27,657 nt of DNA from Burkholderiaceae bacterium (GCA_947372155.1 CANBSM010000004.1:1-27657), one strand, 5' to 3'; counted from the stretch's first letter, positions 8,351-16,826 are shown. The notes: generated by a model from the letters alone, not told the origin. Translations and numbers: made by a program.

Positions 8351-9192
8351 GCGCAGTTGGGTAAGTATTTTTGAATTACCTTGATGACAGAGTCAGGGAT
8401 TTTTTTATATTCAAGATTGTTCAAGATAGTTCCGCGATCGTAAAGATCTGATCCTGATAATATTTTTTGTTGAATTTCTTCAGTAGTGAGGTTTTTATAG
8501 GCACTCAAATTTTCAACATCACTAATTGCATAAATTTTGTTGAGAATTTTTTCTTCATCCATGAAGTAGGAAAAATGCCAGCCTCCCGCTGGAATATGCT
8601 CAAAATCATTTCTGCCGCTTCTAAACCGGTGGGGAAGATACTTTCTAAATGTCCCCAAGGTTGTCATTACAGCCCCATAAAACTTTTCTTCAGGCGCTGC
8701 ATTGTTCAGGTTGTAGTAGAAAAAGGTCAGATCTAGACTGTAGGCATGGGGCTTTGGTTGATTTGTTTTTTTAGACTGAAGCGCCTCAATTCCTTTTTGG
8801 ACTGCGTCCTCGCTGGGAAACTCATCTAAATCACTAAAAATGACGATGTCATTTGCATGAAATGAACTTAGGGGTTTTAAGGTGGAGTTTCTCTGGGCAT
8901 CCTGAATTTTCCAAAGGAAGCTAGTGATGCGCTTGCGATACTTTAGCTTTTTATATAACCAAAAGATCGATTTGAGGTTAAGGTATTCGCGATGGTAAAT
9001 GACCTTGTCTGCATAAGGAAGCGTGCTAATAAGCTCTTGGCTTAGCAGAAATTCTTTTGGGCGCCCCGAAAAATCTACATTGGCTTCAGAGATGATGAAG
9101 TGATCAACAGTCGGCCCCAAATACTCAAGTCGAGCCTTAAGTAAATCGAGCTCGTTATAAAACAAAAAAACGTCTAGTAGCTTTGGCTTCAT
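8338..9192 (-). CDS. GT17-like N-acetylglucosaminyltransferase family protein
   Basis: Resembles glycosyltransferase family 17, the family of eukaryotic beta-1,4-mannosyl-glycoprotein GlcNAc-transferase (MGAT3), which also has many bacterial members in surface-glycan loci. Family marks: the N-terminal LLDVFLFYNELDLLKARLEY (residues 5-24), HFIISEANVDFSGRPK (31-46), the DxD-like IFSDLDEFP (118-126) and GGWHFSYF (203-210), which corresponds to the G-W-H motif of the family. The 284-residue length suits bacterial members; there is no signal peptide or membrane anchor. The donor is likely UDP-GlcNAc by family, but this is inference. It is the only gene of the glycan block on minus, tail-to-tail with the ligase. 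It is visibly AT-rich: one 60-base row that I counted (8401-8460) has 19 G+C, against 32 in a row of rfbA (11641-11700), which suggests acquisition from elsewhere. Confidence 0.78.
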   Translation of the reverse strand: MKPKLLDVFLFYNELDLLKARLEYLGPTVDHFIISEANVDFSGRPKEFLLSQELISTLPYADKVIYHREYLNLKSIFWLYKKLKYRKRITSFLWKIQDAQRNSTLKPLSSFHANDIVIFSDLDEFPSEDAVQKGIEALQSKKTNQPKPHAYSLDLTFFYYNLNNAAPEEKFYGAVMTTLGTFRKYLPHRFRSGRNDFEHIPAGGWHFSYFMDEEKILNKIYAISDVENLSAYKNLTTEEIQQKILSGSDLYDRGTILNNLEYKKIPDSVIKVIQKYLPNCAKII

Positions 9193-9286
9193 TATTTAAG
9201 AATTCTATTCAACTTTTCTAAGATGGGTTTATTGCAGTAAATAAATGGGCGGTTTACTTCAACATTTTCAACTACCTCTACTGCTT

Positions 9287-9312
9287 ACATTAAATAGGGC
9301 ATTCTTTAATGT
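9287..9312. repeat. Inverted repeat, 8-bp arms with 10-nt loop
   Basis: ACATTAAA (9287-9294) and TTTAATGT (9305-9312) are perfect reverse complements. It could be an operator or a weak hairpin; the AT-only stem argues against a strong terminator. Confidence 0.5.
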
Positions 9313-9400
9313 CTATTTTATTGGCCTCTGTTGCCTTGGAAGCCTATATTTAGAGATAATTTGAGAATATTAAGCCCCCCTTTCATCTTTAAATATGATT

Positions 9401-9430
9401 TTTAGAGAGATTTTCTGGGGACTTTATAAT
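9401..9430 (+). promoter_or_regulatory. Probable promoter of rfbBDAC
   Basis: TTTAGA (9401-9406, four of six matches to the sigma-70 -35) and a perfect TATAAT (9425-9430) are separated by 18 nt. Transcription would start near 9437, leaving a leader of about 70 nt before the rfbB ATG. The -35 coincides with the second copy of the repeated 8-mer. Confidence 0.5.
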
Positions 9431-9507
9431 GGAGCAACTGATTTATTTAGAGATTATTCATCATAATCTACATAGGTAGATATTGAGCAAAATTAAGTGG
9501 AAATTCT

Positions 9508-10566
9508 ATGATTCTCGTAACTGGTGGTGCTGGCTTTATCGGCGGTAATTTTGTCCTAGATTGGCTGAAGGTTCCAGCTAATGAGGGCATAGTGAACTTG
9601 GATAAATTAACCTATGCTGGTAATTTAGCTACCCTTGAATCCTTAAAGAGTGATCCGCGCCATATCTTTGTTCATGGCGATATTGGCGACAAAGAACTAG
9701 TTGCCAAATTGCTAAAAGAGCATAAGCCACGTGCCATCGTCAATTTCGCTGCAGAGAGCCATGTGGATCGCTCCATTCATGGGCCTGCAGATTTCGTGGA
9801 AACGAATATTGTTGGTACATTCAATTTGTTGGAGTGTGCCCGTGAGTATTGGAATGCGCTTGAAGGAAAAGCAAAAGAAGAATTTCGCTTTCATCATGTA
9901 TCAACTGATGAAGTGTATGGCTCACTCTCTTTAACTGATCCTGCTTTTACTGAAACCAATCCTTATGAGCCAAACAGCCCATACTCAGCATCTAAGGCGG
10001 CCTCCGACCACCTAGTGCGCGCTTGGTTTCATACCTATGGATTCCCGGTGGTGACAACCAATTGCTCTAATAACTATGGCCCATACCACTTCCCGGAAAA
10101 ATTAATTCCATTGGTGATATTGAATGCTCTCAATAGCAAGCCTTTGCCGATTTATGGTGATGGTCAACAGATTCGTGATTGGCTCTATGTGGGTGATCAT
10201 TGCTCGGCTATTCGCGAAGTATTAGCTAAAGGCAAATTGGGCGAGACATACAACATTGGCGGGTGGAATGAAAAGGCCAATATTGATGTTGTGAAAACGA
10301 TTTGCGGTATTTTGGATACACTCAAGCCTCGTGTTGATGGCAAGTCTTACGTAGAGCAAATCACTTACGTAAAAGATCGCCCAGGACATGATCGTCGCTA
10401 CGCGATTGATGCCAGCAAGGTAGAGCGTGAGTTAGGTTGGCGACCTGCCGAGACCTTTGATACTGGTATTCGCAAAACAGTGCAGTGGTACTTAGATAAT
10501 CCTGTTTGGATTGATGGCGTGGTGAGCGGCTCGTATCGCGACTGGCTTAATAAGCAGTACAACTAA
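9508..10566 (+). CDS. rfbB: dTDP-glucose 4,6-dehydratase
   Basis: Second enzyme of dTDP-L-rhamnose synthesis: converts dTDP-glucose to dTDP-4-keto-6-deoxyglucose with bound NAD+. Extended short-chain dehydrogenase fold: the nucleotide motif [11 protein letters not shown] is at residues 5-15, [10 protein letters not shown] at 81-90, STDEVYG at 132-138 with the catalytic Asp-Glu pair, and the YxxxK pair (Y159, K163) in [27 protein letters not shown] follows as expected for this family. The 352-residue length is normal. It opens the rfbB-D-A-C block, 20 nt before rfbD, and has its own promoter-like sequence upstream. Confidence 0.97.
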   Translation: MILVTGGAGFIGGNFVLDWLKVPANEGIVNLDKLTYAGNLATLESLKSDPRHIFVHGDIGDKELVAKLLKEHKPRAIVNFAAESHVDRSIHGPADFVETNIVGTFNLLECAREYWNALEGKAKEEFRFHHVSTDEVYGSLSLTDPAFTETNPYEPNSPYSASKAASDHLVRAWFHTYGFPVVTTNCSNNYGPYHFPEKLIPLVILNALNSKPLPIYGDGQQIRDWLYVGDHCSAIREVLAKGKLGETYNIGGWNEKANIDVVKTICGILDTLKPRVDGKSYVEQITYVKDRPGHDRRYAIDASKVERELGWRPAETFDTGIRKTVQWYLDNPVWIDGVVSGSYRDWLNKQYN

Positions 10567-10586
10567 CAAGCTGAGCTAGAAATCGC

Positions 10587-11561
10587 ATGAATATATTGGT
10601 GTTTGGAAAAGACGGGCAGTTGGGTAAAGCGTTTAACGTCTTATTTGAGAAACTGCCTGCTTCTGCAAACATAAAGGTAACTTATCTTGGCAGATCTGAA
10701 TGTGATCTCAGCAAAGAGGCTGATGTTGTTAAGCAATTAAATGCATCAAAACCCAATCTCATAATTAATGCCTCTGCTTACACTGCAGTGGATAAAGCCG
10801 AAACTGAAATAGATTTGGCATATGCAGTCAATGCAAAAGCTCCCGAACTCATGGCGCGTTATGCTGCAGAAAATAATGCGACTCTTTTGCACTACTCAAC
10901 GGACTACGTATTTGATGGCCGTAAGAATGGTTTTTATGTTGAGGATGATGCTCGCAACCCATTGGGTATTTATGGAAAAAGCAAAGCTGCAGGTGAAGAG
11001 GCAATAGAAAAAGTATTTGCAAACTCATCTAATGGGCAATTTGCTATTTTTAGAACTAGCTGGGTATATGGGGACGGCGGTAATTTCATTCGGACAATGC
11101 TGCGATTGGCCAAAGAACGCGAAGAATTAAAAGTCATTCATGATCAGCATGGTGTGCCTACTAGCGCAGAATGGCTTGCTCAGATAAGTCTGAGCTTGGC
11201 GCTGGATTCTGAATGTCATCTAAAGCAGTTTCCATCGGGCATTTATCACGCCGTGCCAGCGGGTGAGACTACCTGGCATGGTTTAGCCAGTTTTGCAGTC
11301 CAGGCCGCCCTAAATGCTGGCGTTGAGCTCAAGGCCAAGCCAGAGGCAATTAAACCTATTTTGGCGGTTCAATACCCTCTGCCAGCGCCTAGGCCGATGA
11401 ATTCTCGTATGAATAGCGCTAAATTGCGTTCCGCCCTGAAGAGTGGGTCTTCAGAAGCTTCAAACTCTTATAATGAACTCCTAAATGTGCCAAATTTCCC
11501 AATTTGGGATGGCATGGTTCAAGAATATGTTTCCAAGTTAGCCTCGAAAGGTTTGATTTAA
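10587..11561 (+). CDS. rfbD: dTDP-4-dehydrorhamnose reductase
   Basis: Last step of dTDP-L-rhamnose synthesis: NAD(P)H reduction of dTDP-4-keto-L-rhamnose. Short-chain dehydrogenase fold, with nucleotide-binding VFGKDGQLGKAF at residues 5-16, NASAYTAVDKAE at 61-72, STDYVFDG at 104-111, the catalytic Y129 and K133 in YGKSK, and FRTSWVYG further on. The 324-residue length is about 25 longer than E. coli RmlD, partly because of a Ser/Asn-rich stretch near the C-terminus (SGSSEASNSYNELL). It lies between rfbB and rfbA on the same strand; the 41 nt before rfbA contain no terminator. Confidence 0.95.
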   Translation: MNILVFGKDGQLGKAFNVLFEKLPASANIKVTYLGRSECDLSKEADVVKQLNASKPNLIINASAYTAVDKAETEIDLAYAVNAKAPELMARYAAENNATLLHYSTDYVFDGRKNGFYVEDDARNPLGIYGKSKAAGEEAIEKVFANSSNGQFAIFRTSWVYGDGGNFIRTMLRLAKEREELKVIHDQHGVPTSAEWLAQISLSLALDSECHLKQFPSGIYHAVPAGETTWHGLASFAVQAALNAGVELKAKPEAIKPILAVQYPLPAPRPMNSRMNSAKLRSALKSGSSEASNSYNELLNVPNFPIWDGMVQEYVSKLASKGLI

Positions 11562-11602
11562 AGACCTCTTGGCGGCTTGAGATGCTGAAATAGGGGTTTT
11601 TA

Positions 11603-12532
11603 ATGGCTGTAAATCGTAAAGGTATTATCTTGGCCGGCGGGTCCGGTACTCGTCTCTACCCGGTGACTCAGGCTGTTTCAAAACAGTTGATGCCGGTCTA
11701 TGACAAACCAATGGTGTATTACCCACTGAGCACCTTAATGTTGGCTGGTATTCGCGACATTCTATTGATTTCCACTCCCCAAGATACCCCCCGCTTCTCT
11801 GAATTATTGGGTGACGGTTCCCAATGGGGCCTCAATATTGAATACTGCGTACAGCCTTCGCCAGATGGTTTGGCGCAAGCATTTACGCTGGGTAAAAACT
11901 TTGTTGGTAATAATCCAAGTGCTTTAGTGCTTGGCGATAATATTTTTTATGGTCATGAGTTGGTCGATCAACTCAATAGTGCAAATGACCGTACTGTTGG
12001 CGCATCTGTATTTGCCTATCACGTGAATGATCCAGAGCGTTATGGTGTTGTTGAATTTGATAAAGACTACAAAGCACTTTCGATTGAAGAGAAGCCACTA
12101 AAGCCGCGTAGTAACTATGCAGTAACTGGTTTGTATTTTTACGATAATCAGGTCTGTGATATTGCTGCTTCCATCAAACCTAGCGCTCGTGGCGAACTTG
12201 AAATTACCGATGTGAACCGTGTCTATCTTGAGAAAAATGAATTGAGTGTTGAGATTATGGGCCGTGGATTTGCATGGCTTGATACTGGTACCCATGACTC
12301 ATTGCTAGATGCGGCGGGATTCATTGCTACTTTGCAAAAGCGCCAAGGCCTGATGGTGGCTTGCCCCGAGGAAATTGCTTATCGCCAAGGTTGGATCAGC
12401 GCCGATGCAGTGCAGAAAGTGGCTAATCAGTTAAGTAAAAATAGTTACGGCCAATACTTAGGCAAGATTTTGAATGAGCTCAATACTTCTGCTCAACCAA
12501 TTTCGCTCTCAACCAAGAAGGCTGTTAAATGA
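11603..12532 (+). CDS. rfbA: Glucose-1-phosphate thymidylyltransferase
   Basis: First step of dTDP-L-rhamnose synthesis: joins dTTP and glucose-1-phosphate. The nucleotidyltransferase signature [20 protein letters not shown] is at residues 10-29, followed by [24 protein letters not shown] for the metal-binding aspartate, EEKPLKP, and [18 protein letters not shown] in the sugar-binding half. The 309-residue length is a little above the usual 290-295 because of a polar C-terminal tail. The start has a good ribosome-binding site (AGGGG about 7 nt before the ATG). Its last bases overlap rfbC by 4 nt (ATGA), so the two are coupled. Confidence 0.97.
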   Translation: MAVNRKGIILAGGSGTRLYPVTQAVSKQLMPVYDKPMVYYPLSTLMLAGIRDILLISTPQDTPRFSELLGDGSQWGLNIEYCVQPSPDGLAQAFTLGKNFVGNNPSALVLGDNIFYGHELVDQLNSANDRTVGASVFAYHVNDPERYGVVEFDKDYKALSIEEKPLKPRSNYAVTGLYFYDNQVCDIAASIKPSARGELEITDVNRVYLEKNELSVEIMGRGFAWLDTGTHDSLLDAAGFIATLQKRQGLMVACPEEIAYRQGWISADAVQKVANQLSKNSYGQYLGKILNELNTSAQPISLSTKKAVK

Positions 12533-13095
12533 GTGCACCGTCTAAGCTGCAGTTAACGCCCACTGCTATTCATGATGTTTTTATTGTGGAGCCTAAAGTA
12601 TTTGGGGATGAGCGCGGTTGGTTTACTGAGTCCTTCAATGCTGAAGACTTTGCTAACGCTACTGGTCTAGATGTCGAGTTTGTTCAAGACAACCATTCCT
12701 TCTCACGTCAGTGGACTTTGCGTGGCTTGCACTATCAGTTAGAAAAGACTCAGGGTAAATTGGTGCGAGTGGTGTCAGGCAGCGTATTTGATGTTGCAGT
12801 AGATATTCGTCAAGATTCACCAACTTATGGCAAATGGGCAGGCGTTGAATTAAGTGCTGAGAATCATAAGCAATTATGGATTCCGGCCCAGTTGGCCCAT
12901 GGCTTTTTAGTTCTATCGCCTACAGCTGAGTTTCTATATAAAACAACGGATTACTATCACCCGCAAAGCGAAGCTTGCCTTGCCTGGAATGATCCAACGG
13001 TTGGAATTGAGTGGCCTTTGCCTGCCGGCGTTCAGCCTAATATGAATGCCAAGGATGCTGCTGGCTTGGTTTGGGACGCTGCCCCCAAGTTCTAA
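12529..13095 (+). CDS. rfbC: dTDP-4-dehydrorhamnose 3,5-epimerase
   Basis: Third step of dTDP-L-rhamnose synthesis: epimerises C3 and C5 of the 4-keto-6-deoxy sugar. Cupin-fold epimerase with [11 protein letters not shown] near residues 26-36, [18 protein letters not shown] at 53-70 (the catalytic His is in RGLHYQ), [28 protein letters not shown] at 117-130 and the tyrosine-rich [10 protein letters not shown]. Length 188 is normal. Start fixed by the ATGA overlap with rfbA. It completes the four-enzyme pathway in one block. Confidence 0.97.
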   Translation: MSAPSKLQLTPTAIHDVFIVEPKVFGDERGWFTESFNAEDFANATGLDVEFVQDNHSFSRQWTLRGLHYQLEKTQGKLVRVVSGSVFDVAVDIRQDSPTYGKWAGVELSAENHKQLWIPAQLAHGFLVLSPTAEFLYKTTDYYHPQSEACLAWNDPTVGIEWPLPAGVQPNMNAKDAAGLVWDAAPKF

Positions 13096-13124
13096 TCCCC
13101 ATTCGGATGATTTTGAAAAGATAA

Positions 13125-13130
13125 GATAAT
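13125..13130 (+). promoter_or_regulatory. Possible -10 box of waaC
   Basis: GATAAT ends 6 nt before the waaC ATG, with no Shine-Dalgarno between them. A weak -35 (TTCGGA, 13102-13107) lies at a 17-nt spacing. Confidence 0.35.
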
Positions 13131-13136
13131 GCTCGT

Positions 13137-14204
13137 ATGAGCGATTTATCTTCGACTGCTTCTAAGGCTGCCTCCCAAAATCCCCGGATCTTATTGGTAA
13201 AACTCTCCTCTTTGGGGGATGTACTCCATAACTTGCCGATTGTTTGGGACCTTCGCACGCGTTTACCTAATGCTCAAATTGATTGGGTGGTTGAAGAAGG
13301 GTACGTCCACCTTCTGACCCCTCTACTTTCCAGAGGTAGCTTCAGAGGGATAGATCGCATCATTCCATTTGGTTTGCGTCGTTGGAAAAAGAATCTCTTT
13401 AAGCTTTCTACTTGGCAGCAATTTTTTGCATTCAAAAAAGAGCTTCAGGTAACTTCTTATGATGTAATCATTGAAACTCAGGGCCTCCTCAAATCCGCTA
13501 TTGTTTGTGCATTAGCTAGTAAAGCTTCTCATGCAGTAGTTGCGGGCCTAGCCAATGCAACAGAGTTTTCGGGTTATGAGCCCGTTGCCAGATCTTTTTA
13601 TAACCAGTCAGTACAAGTGCCAATTCAATGTCATGCGGTAGATCGTTCGCGCTGGGTGATATCTTCTGCTTTAGATTGGTCAGTACTAGATCGTGCTAAT
13701 GAACCTCAGTTTTACCCAAAGACTTATGTTGATTCTCTAAATGCAAATTGCAGCGGAACTCTTGATGGCTTGAAGACGCCTTATGTCTTGTGCTTTCATT
13801 CAACGGCCAGAGAGGCTAAGCGCTGGCCAAATGAAAGCTGGGTAGCTTTGGGTAAAGAGTTAGCCGGTCGTGGTTACCAGGTGGTCCTTCCTTGGGGTAA
13901 TTTAGTTGAGCAAGCGGTGAGCAAGGAAATTGCCGCGCACATTCCGAATGCATTAGTGCCGCCAGCATTCTCAATTCAGAATGCATTCTCCGTGATTGCA
14001 GGAGCAGCATTAACGGTTGGCGTGGATACTGGTCTTACTCATCTTGCAGCAGTTTTAGGTAAGCCAACAATAGAGATTTATTGTGATTCACCTAGATGGA
14101 AGACTGAAGGTTATTGGTCTGAAAAAATACGCAATGTTGGAGATATTGGGGCGCCGCCGAGTACAGCAGAAGTGATTCAAGCTTCTTTGAGCTTGCTTAA
14201 TTAA
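13137..14204 (+). CDS. waaC: Lipopolysaccharide heptosyltransferase I
   Basis: GT9-family enzyme that adds the first L-glycero-D-manno-heptose to Kdo of the LPS inner core. The N-terminal ILLVKLSSLGDVLHNLP at residues 18-34 is the WaaC/WaaF signature, with the Asp at 28 as proposed catalytic residue. WVVEEGYVHLL at 50-60 favours WaaC over WaaF. The C-terminal half has FHSTAREAKRWPNESW at 220-235 and the ADP-heptose site VGVDTGLTHLAAVLGKP at 294-310. A Ser/Ala-rich tail of about 15 residues precedes the core. It follows rfbC by 41 nt but may have its own start. Its TAA overlaps the stop codon of the converging tolC-like gene by 3 bases. Confidence 0.92.
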   Translation: MSDLSSTASKAASQNPRILLVKLSSLGDVLHNLPIVWDLRTRLPNAQIDWVVEEGYVHLLTPLLSRGSFRGIDRIIPFGLRRWKKNLFKLSTWQQFFAFKKELQVTSYDVIIETQGLLKSAIVCALASKASHAVVAGLANATEFSGYEPVARSFYNQSVQVPIQCHAVDRSRWVISSALDWSVLDRANEPQFYPKTYVDSLNANCSGTLDGLKTPYVLCFHSTAREAKRWPNESWVALGKELAGRGYQVVLPWGNLVEQAVSKEIAAHIPNALVPPAFSIQNAFSVIAGAALTVGVDTGLTHLAAVLGKPTIEIYCDSPRWKTEGYWSEKIRNVGDIGAPPSTAEVIQASLSLLN

Positions 14205-15826
14205 CGCAGTAAAGTATTGATTGAGATTAAATCTTCATCCGTTAATGTAGCTGCATGCGCTTTTAATTTGATTGCATTGAGGATTGTGCTGTATCTCGCT
14301 TGCTGAAGTAATGAGCGGGTATTAATCAATGAATCTAATGCAATTAATACATCAATATTAATTAATGTGCCGACCTGAAAGCCCAGCTTACTGGACTCCA
14401 ACGCGGATGAGGTGGAGCGCTCTGCCGCCTCGTAAGCCTTAACACTAGCTAAGCCACCATAGAAGCCGGTAAAGGCGGTCCGAGTGTTTTGCGCTGCTGC
14501 ACGACGGTAGCTATCGTAATTGGCTTTAGCTGCATCAACAAGAGCAGCATTTTGACGAATAACGGAGCTATTAAATCCACCTGATACCAGCGGAATAGTC
14601 ATTTGCAGTGCCAATGTGTTGTTATATACGTTGGTATTAGATGGCGTGTAATTATTGGGCGTGCCGTTCGAGGTGTTGTACCCGGATGTGCCCACTAAGT
14701 TCACCGTTGGATAATTTAAAGCTTGGGCGCCGCGATAAGTACTCTCTGCAAGGCTGACAGACAGTTGGCCAGCCAAGACATTGAAGTTTGCTGATTCTGC
14801 TTGGTTAATCCAGTCATCCAAGGTTTGCCCAGGTGGCAGGCTTGGGTTAACACTCTCTGCAATTGGATTGTCTTTAGCATCTTTGGTCTTGCTACGGGGA
14901 TCTCTGAGAACACCCTCAATTTTGGCGTCCTTAACCAGCGGCTTTAATGCGCCTACCGGACGTCCAACGATTTGCTCTAAGGCACCACGCTTCACAATGA
15001 GATCAGCCTGCGCAGTAATCTCCTGTGAGTTTGCTAAGTCAAGAGCTGCTTGAGCGGTGTTGACATCCACGATCGTTGCTAAGCCAGCATCAAATTTTGC
15101 TTGAGCAATCTCAAGTTGTTGCTTAATTAAATCTTTTTTGTTTTTGTACAGCGCCACATTATCTTGGCTAGTGAGGGCATCGAAATAAGCTTGTGACACT
15201 CGCAAGATTAAATCTTGTTGCGCCAAGAAAAAACGCATGTCTGCTAATTTGGTGTTGAGATCGCCTTGCTTAAAAAGTTCCAATGCGCCTACGTTAAAGA
15301 CTGGCTGAGTCAGTGTGACGGTATAACTTTTTTGATCAAAGACTCGGGAATTACCTGAGTTATTTGAAACTACAGTGCTGCCAGTACCGTGCTGATAGTA
15401 GCGGGTGCCACCAGGAGTGGCATTGGCTTGCGGCATTAATAAAGAGAAACCTTGCCAGTAGAGTTCCTTGCTGGCTTGATAGTTGAAACGAGCAGCCGTT
15501 AATACTGGATCGCTAAACGCAGCTTCTTGATAAAGCTGAATCAAATCATTTGTCTGGCTTTTGGTGTCAGCATTCTTATCCCCCGTCAAATTAGTAGGCG
15601 CAGAAACTGCTGGCACTGCTGGTTTGGTTGGTAGCGGGGCGATCTGAGGCGGCTGCTCCAAGCCAATGAGGGTTGAGGCGCTCATTGGGGAGGGTAAGGC
15701 AGGCCTTGCTGCGGCATTAGGACTTTGCGCCAAAGCTTGAAAAGACCATGTGCTAAGACCGAGTGCTTGACTGAGGATCAAACCAAAGGCGGTAAGTCTA
15801 GAAAGTCTAAAGCGTTTTGGGGTCAT
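14201..15826 (-). CDS. TolC-family outer-membrane efflux/secretion protein
   Basis: Trimeric outer-membrane channel subunit for type I secretion or tripartite efflux. After a basic, hydrophobic signal peptide (residues 1 to about 34, ending ALAQ) there is an unusual Pro/Ala-rich tail up to about residue 90, and only then the first TolC repeat, DLIQLYQEAAFSDPVL. The two-fold repeat is visible: FDAGLATIVDVNTAQAALDL in the first half and FQVGTLINIDVLIALDSL in the second, the alpha-barrel hairpins. Between the repeats is an insert with KTKDAKDNPIAES. The 541-residue length exceeds the usual 450-490, explained by the tail and insert. No membrane-fusion or ABC partner gene is adjacent, so the partner cannot be named. 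The region before the ATG lacks a clear Shine-Dalgarno. Confidence 0.9.
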   Translation of the reverse strand: MTPKRFRLSRLTAFGLILSQALGLSTWSFQALAQSPNAAARPALPSPMSASTLIGLEQPPQIAPLPTKPAVPAVSAPTNLTGDKNADTKSQTNDLIQLYQEAAFSDPVLTAARFNYQASKELYWQGFSLLMPQANATPGGTRYYQHGTGSTVVSNNSGNSRVFDQKSYTVTLTQPVFNVGALELFKQGDLNTKLADMRFFLAQQDLILRVSQAYFDALTSQDNVALYKNKKDLIKQQLEIAQAKFDAGLATIVDVNTAQAALDLANSQEITAQADLIVKRGALEQIVGRPVGALKPLVKDAKIEGVLRDPRSKTKDAKDNPIAESVNPSLPPGQTLDDWINQAESANFNVLAGQLSVSLAESTYRGAQALNYPTVNLVGTSGYNTSNGTPNNYTPSNTNVYNNTLALQMTIPLVSGGFNSSVIRQNAALVDAAKANYDSYRRAAAQNTRTAFTGFYGGLASVKAYEAAERSTSSALESSKLGFQVGTLINIDVLIALDSLINTRSLLQQARYSTILNAIKLKAHAATLTDEDLISINTLLR

Positions 15827-15885
15827 GTAATTCGGAAACTTTTCAATGTGCCATGCAGTTTAAGGCTAATTTATTCAAAATGCAT

Positions 15886-15908
15886 ATTTAGGCACTATTT
15901 TGCCAAAT
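15886..15908. repeat. Imperfect inverted repeat in the tolC-uppP divergent region
   Basis: ATTTAGGCA (15886-15894) and TGCCAAAT (15901-15908) pair with one extra A on the left arm, across a 6-nt spacer. It sits midway between the two divergent starts, where a shared operator would be expected; no known regulator consensus is recognised. Confidence 0.35.
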
Positions 15909-15933
15909 ACTCGGACTTGCCTCTAGATACCTA

Positions 15934-15939
15934 TAAAAT
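15934..15939 (+). promoter_or_regulatory. Possible -10 box of uppP
   Basis: TATAAAAT (15932-15939) precedes the uppP ATG by 7 nt. No Shine-Dalgarno lies between them. A -35 at the right distance is not convincing. Confidence 0.4.
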
Positions 15940-15946
15940 TTAGACC

Positions 15947-16792
15947 ATGGATCTAATTTTGTTACTAAAAGCAGTCATTCTGGGGGTGGTCGAGGGATTA
16001 ACGGAGTTTTTGCCGATCTCCAGTACCGGGCACCTTATCTTGGTTGGCGATTTGCTCGACTTTAATGATGATCGCGGTAAGGCTTTTGAAGTCATTATTC
16101 AGTTTGGCGCCATTTTGGCGGTTTGCTGGGAATTTCGTCAAAAACTCATTAAGGTAGCCAGTTCTTTTTCTAGTAGCCCTGAGGCTCGCCGTTTTGTCTT
16201 AAATTTACTGATCGCATCGATTCCGGCTATGGGGCTAGGATTTTTGTTTGGGAAGCACATCAAAGCAGTTTTGTTTTCTCCAATCCCAGTGGCCAGTGCA
16301 TTTATTGTGGGCGCCCTGATTATTTTTTGGGCTGAGCGTCGTCAACAAAACCTTGCGGATGTCTCTAGTCAGATTAAGTCGGTAGATGATTTAAGCCCAT
16401 TGGATGCGCTCAAGGTTGGTTTAGCGCAATGTGCCGCTTTAATACCCGGCACTTCACGCTCAGGCGCAACTATTATTGGAGGCATGTTATTTGGCTTGCC
16501 TCGTGCCGTAGCTACGGAGTTTTCTTTTTTCTTAGCTATTCCGGTGATTGGTGGCGCTACCGCCTATGAGTTGCTTAAGCTTTGGAAGGCACCAGTGGCC
16601 TTTTCTGGAGAATTTACTCTAGCTACTATTGTGGGTTTTATCGCTGCATTTATTTCAGCATTTGTTTGTGTGCGTTGGTTAATTCACTATGTGGCCCACC
16701 ATAATTTCATACCATTTGCTTGGTATCGAATTGCATTTGGATTATTGGTTTTAATTACTTCCTACACGGGCTTAATTGCTTGGTCCCATTAA
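15947..16792 (+). CDS. uppP: Undecaprenyl-diphosphate phosphatase
   Basis: Integral membrane BacA/UppP phosphatase, which recycles undecaprenyl diphosphate to the monophosphate carrier for peptidoglycan and O-antigen synthesis; its overexpression gives bacitracin resistance. Both family signatures are present: [15 protein letters not shown] at residues 16-30 and PGTSRSGAT at 167-175, which contain the catalytic Glu, Ser and Arg. About eight hydrophobic segments are visible and the 281-residue length is normal. The ATG is chosen because the first helix begins at once ([16 protein letters not shown]). The gene is divergent from the tolC-like gene and is followed by the DUF2721 gene 34 nt later. 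Confidence 0.96.
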   Translation: MDLILLLKAVILGVVEGLTEFLPISSTGHLILVGDLLDFNDDRGKAFEVIIQFGAILAVCWEFRQKLIKVASSFSSSPEARRFVLNLLIASIPAMGLGFLFGKHIKAVLFSPIPVASAFIVGALIIFWAERRQQNLADVSSQIKSVDDLSPLDALKVGLAQCAALIPGTSRSGATIIGGMLFGLPRAVATEFSFFLAIPVIGGATAYELLKLWKAPVAFSGEFTLATIVGFIAAFISAFVCVRWLIHYVAHHNFIPFAWYRIAFGLLVLITSYTGLIAWSH

Positions 16793-16826
16793 TCTTTAAG
16801 TGACTTAATAAGTTCAGGAAATTCCT

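Larger units (their letters stand above)
9193..9507. other. AT-rich divergent intergenic region before rfbB
   Basis: This 315-base stretch separates the GT17-like gene (minus) from rfbB (plus) and encodes no plausible protein. It holds an inverted repeat at 9287-9312, three copies of TTTAGAGA (9349, 9401, 9446) and a promoter-like pair at 9401-9430 directed towards rfbB. Near its end, AAGTGGAAATTCT before the rfbB ATG gives a modest ribosome-binding site. No RfaH-type ops/JUMPstart sequence was recognised. Confidence 0.8.

Noticed and set aside
8467..8736. Plus-strand frame of 89 codons inside the GT17-like gene
   Set aside because: Antisense to conserved coding sequence, no domain signature.
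16796..16808. Inverted repeat TTAAGT-G-ACTTAA between uppP and the DUF2721 gene
   Set aside because: One-base spacer and AT-rich arms; too short to separate from chance and not placed at a convincing promoter or terminator.
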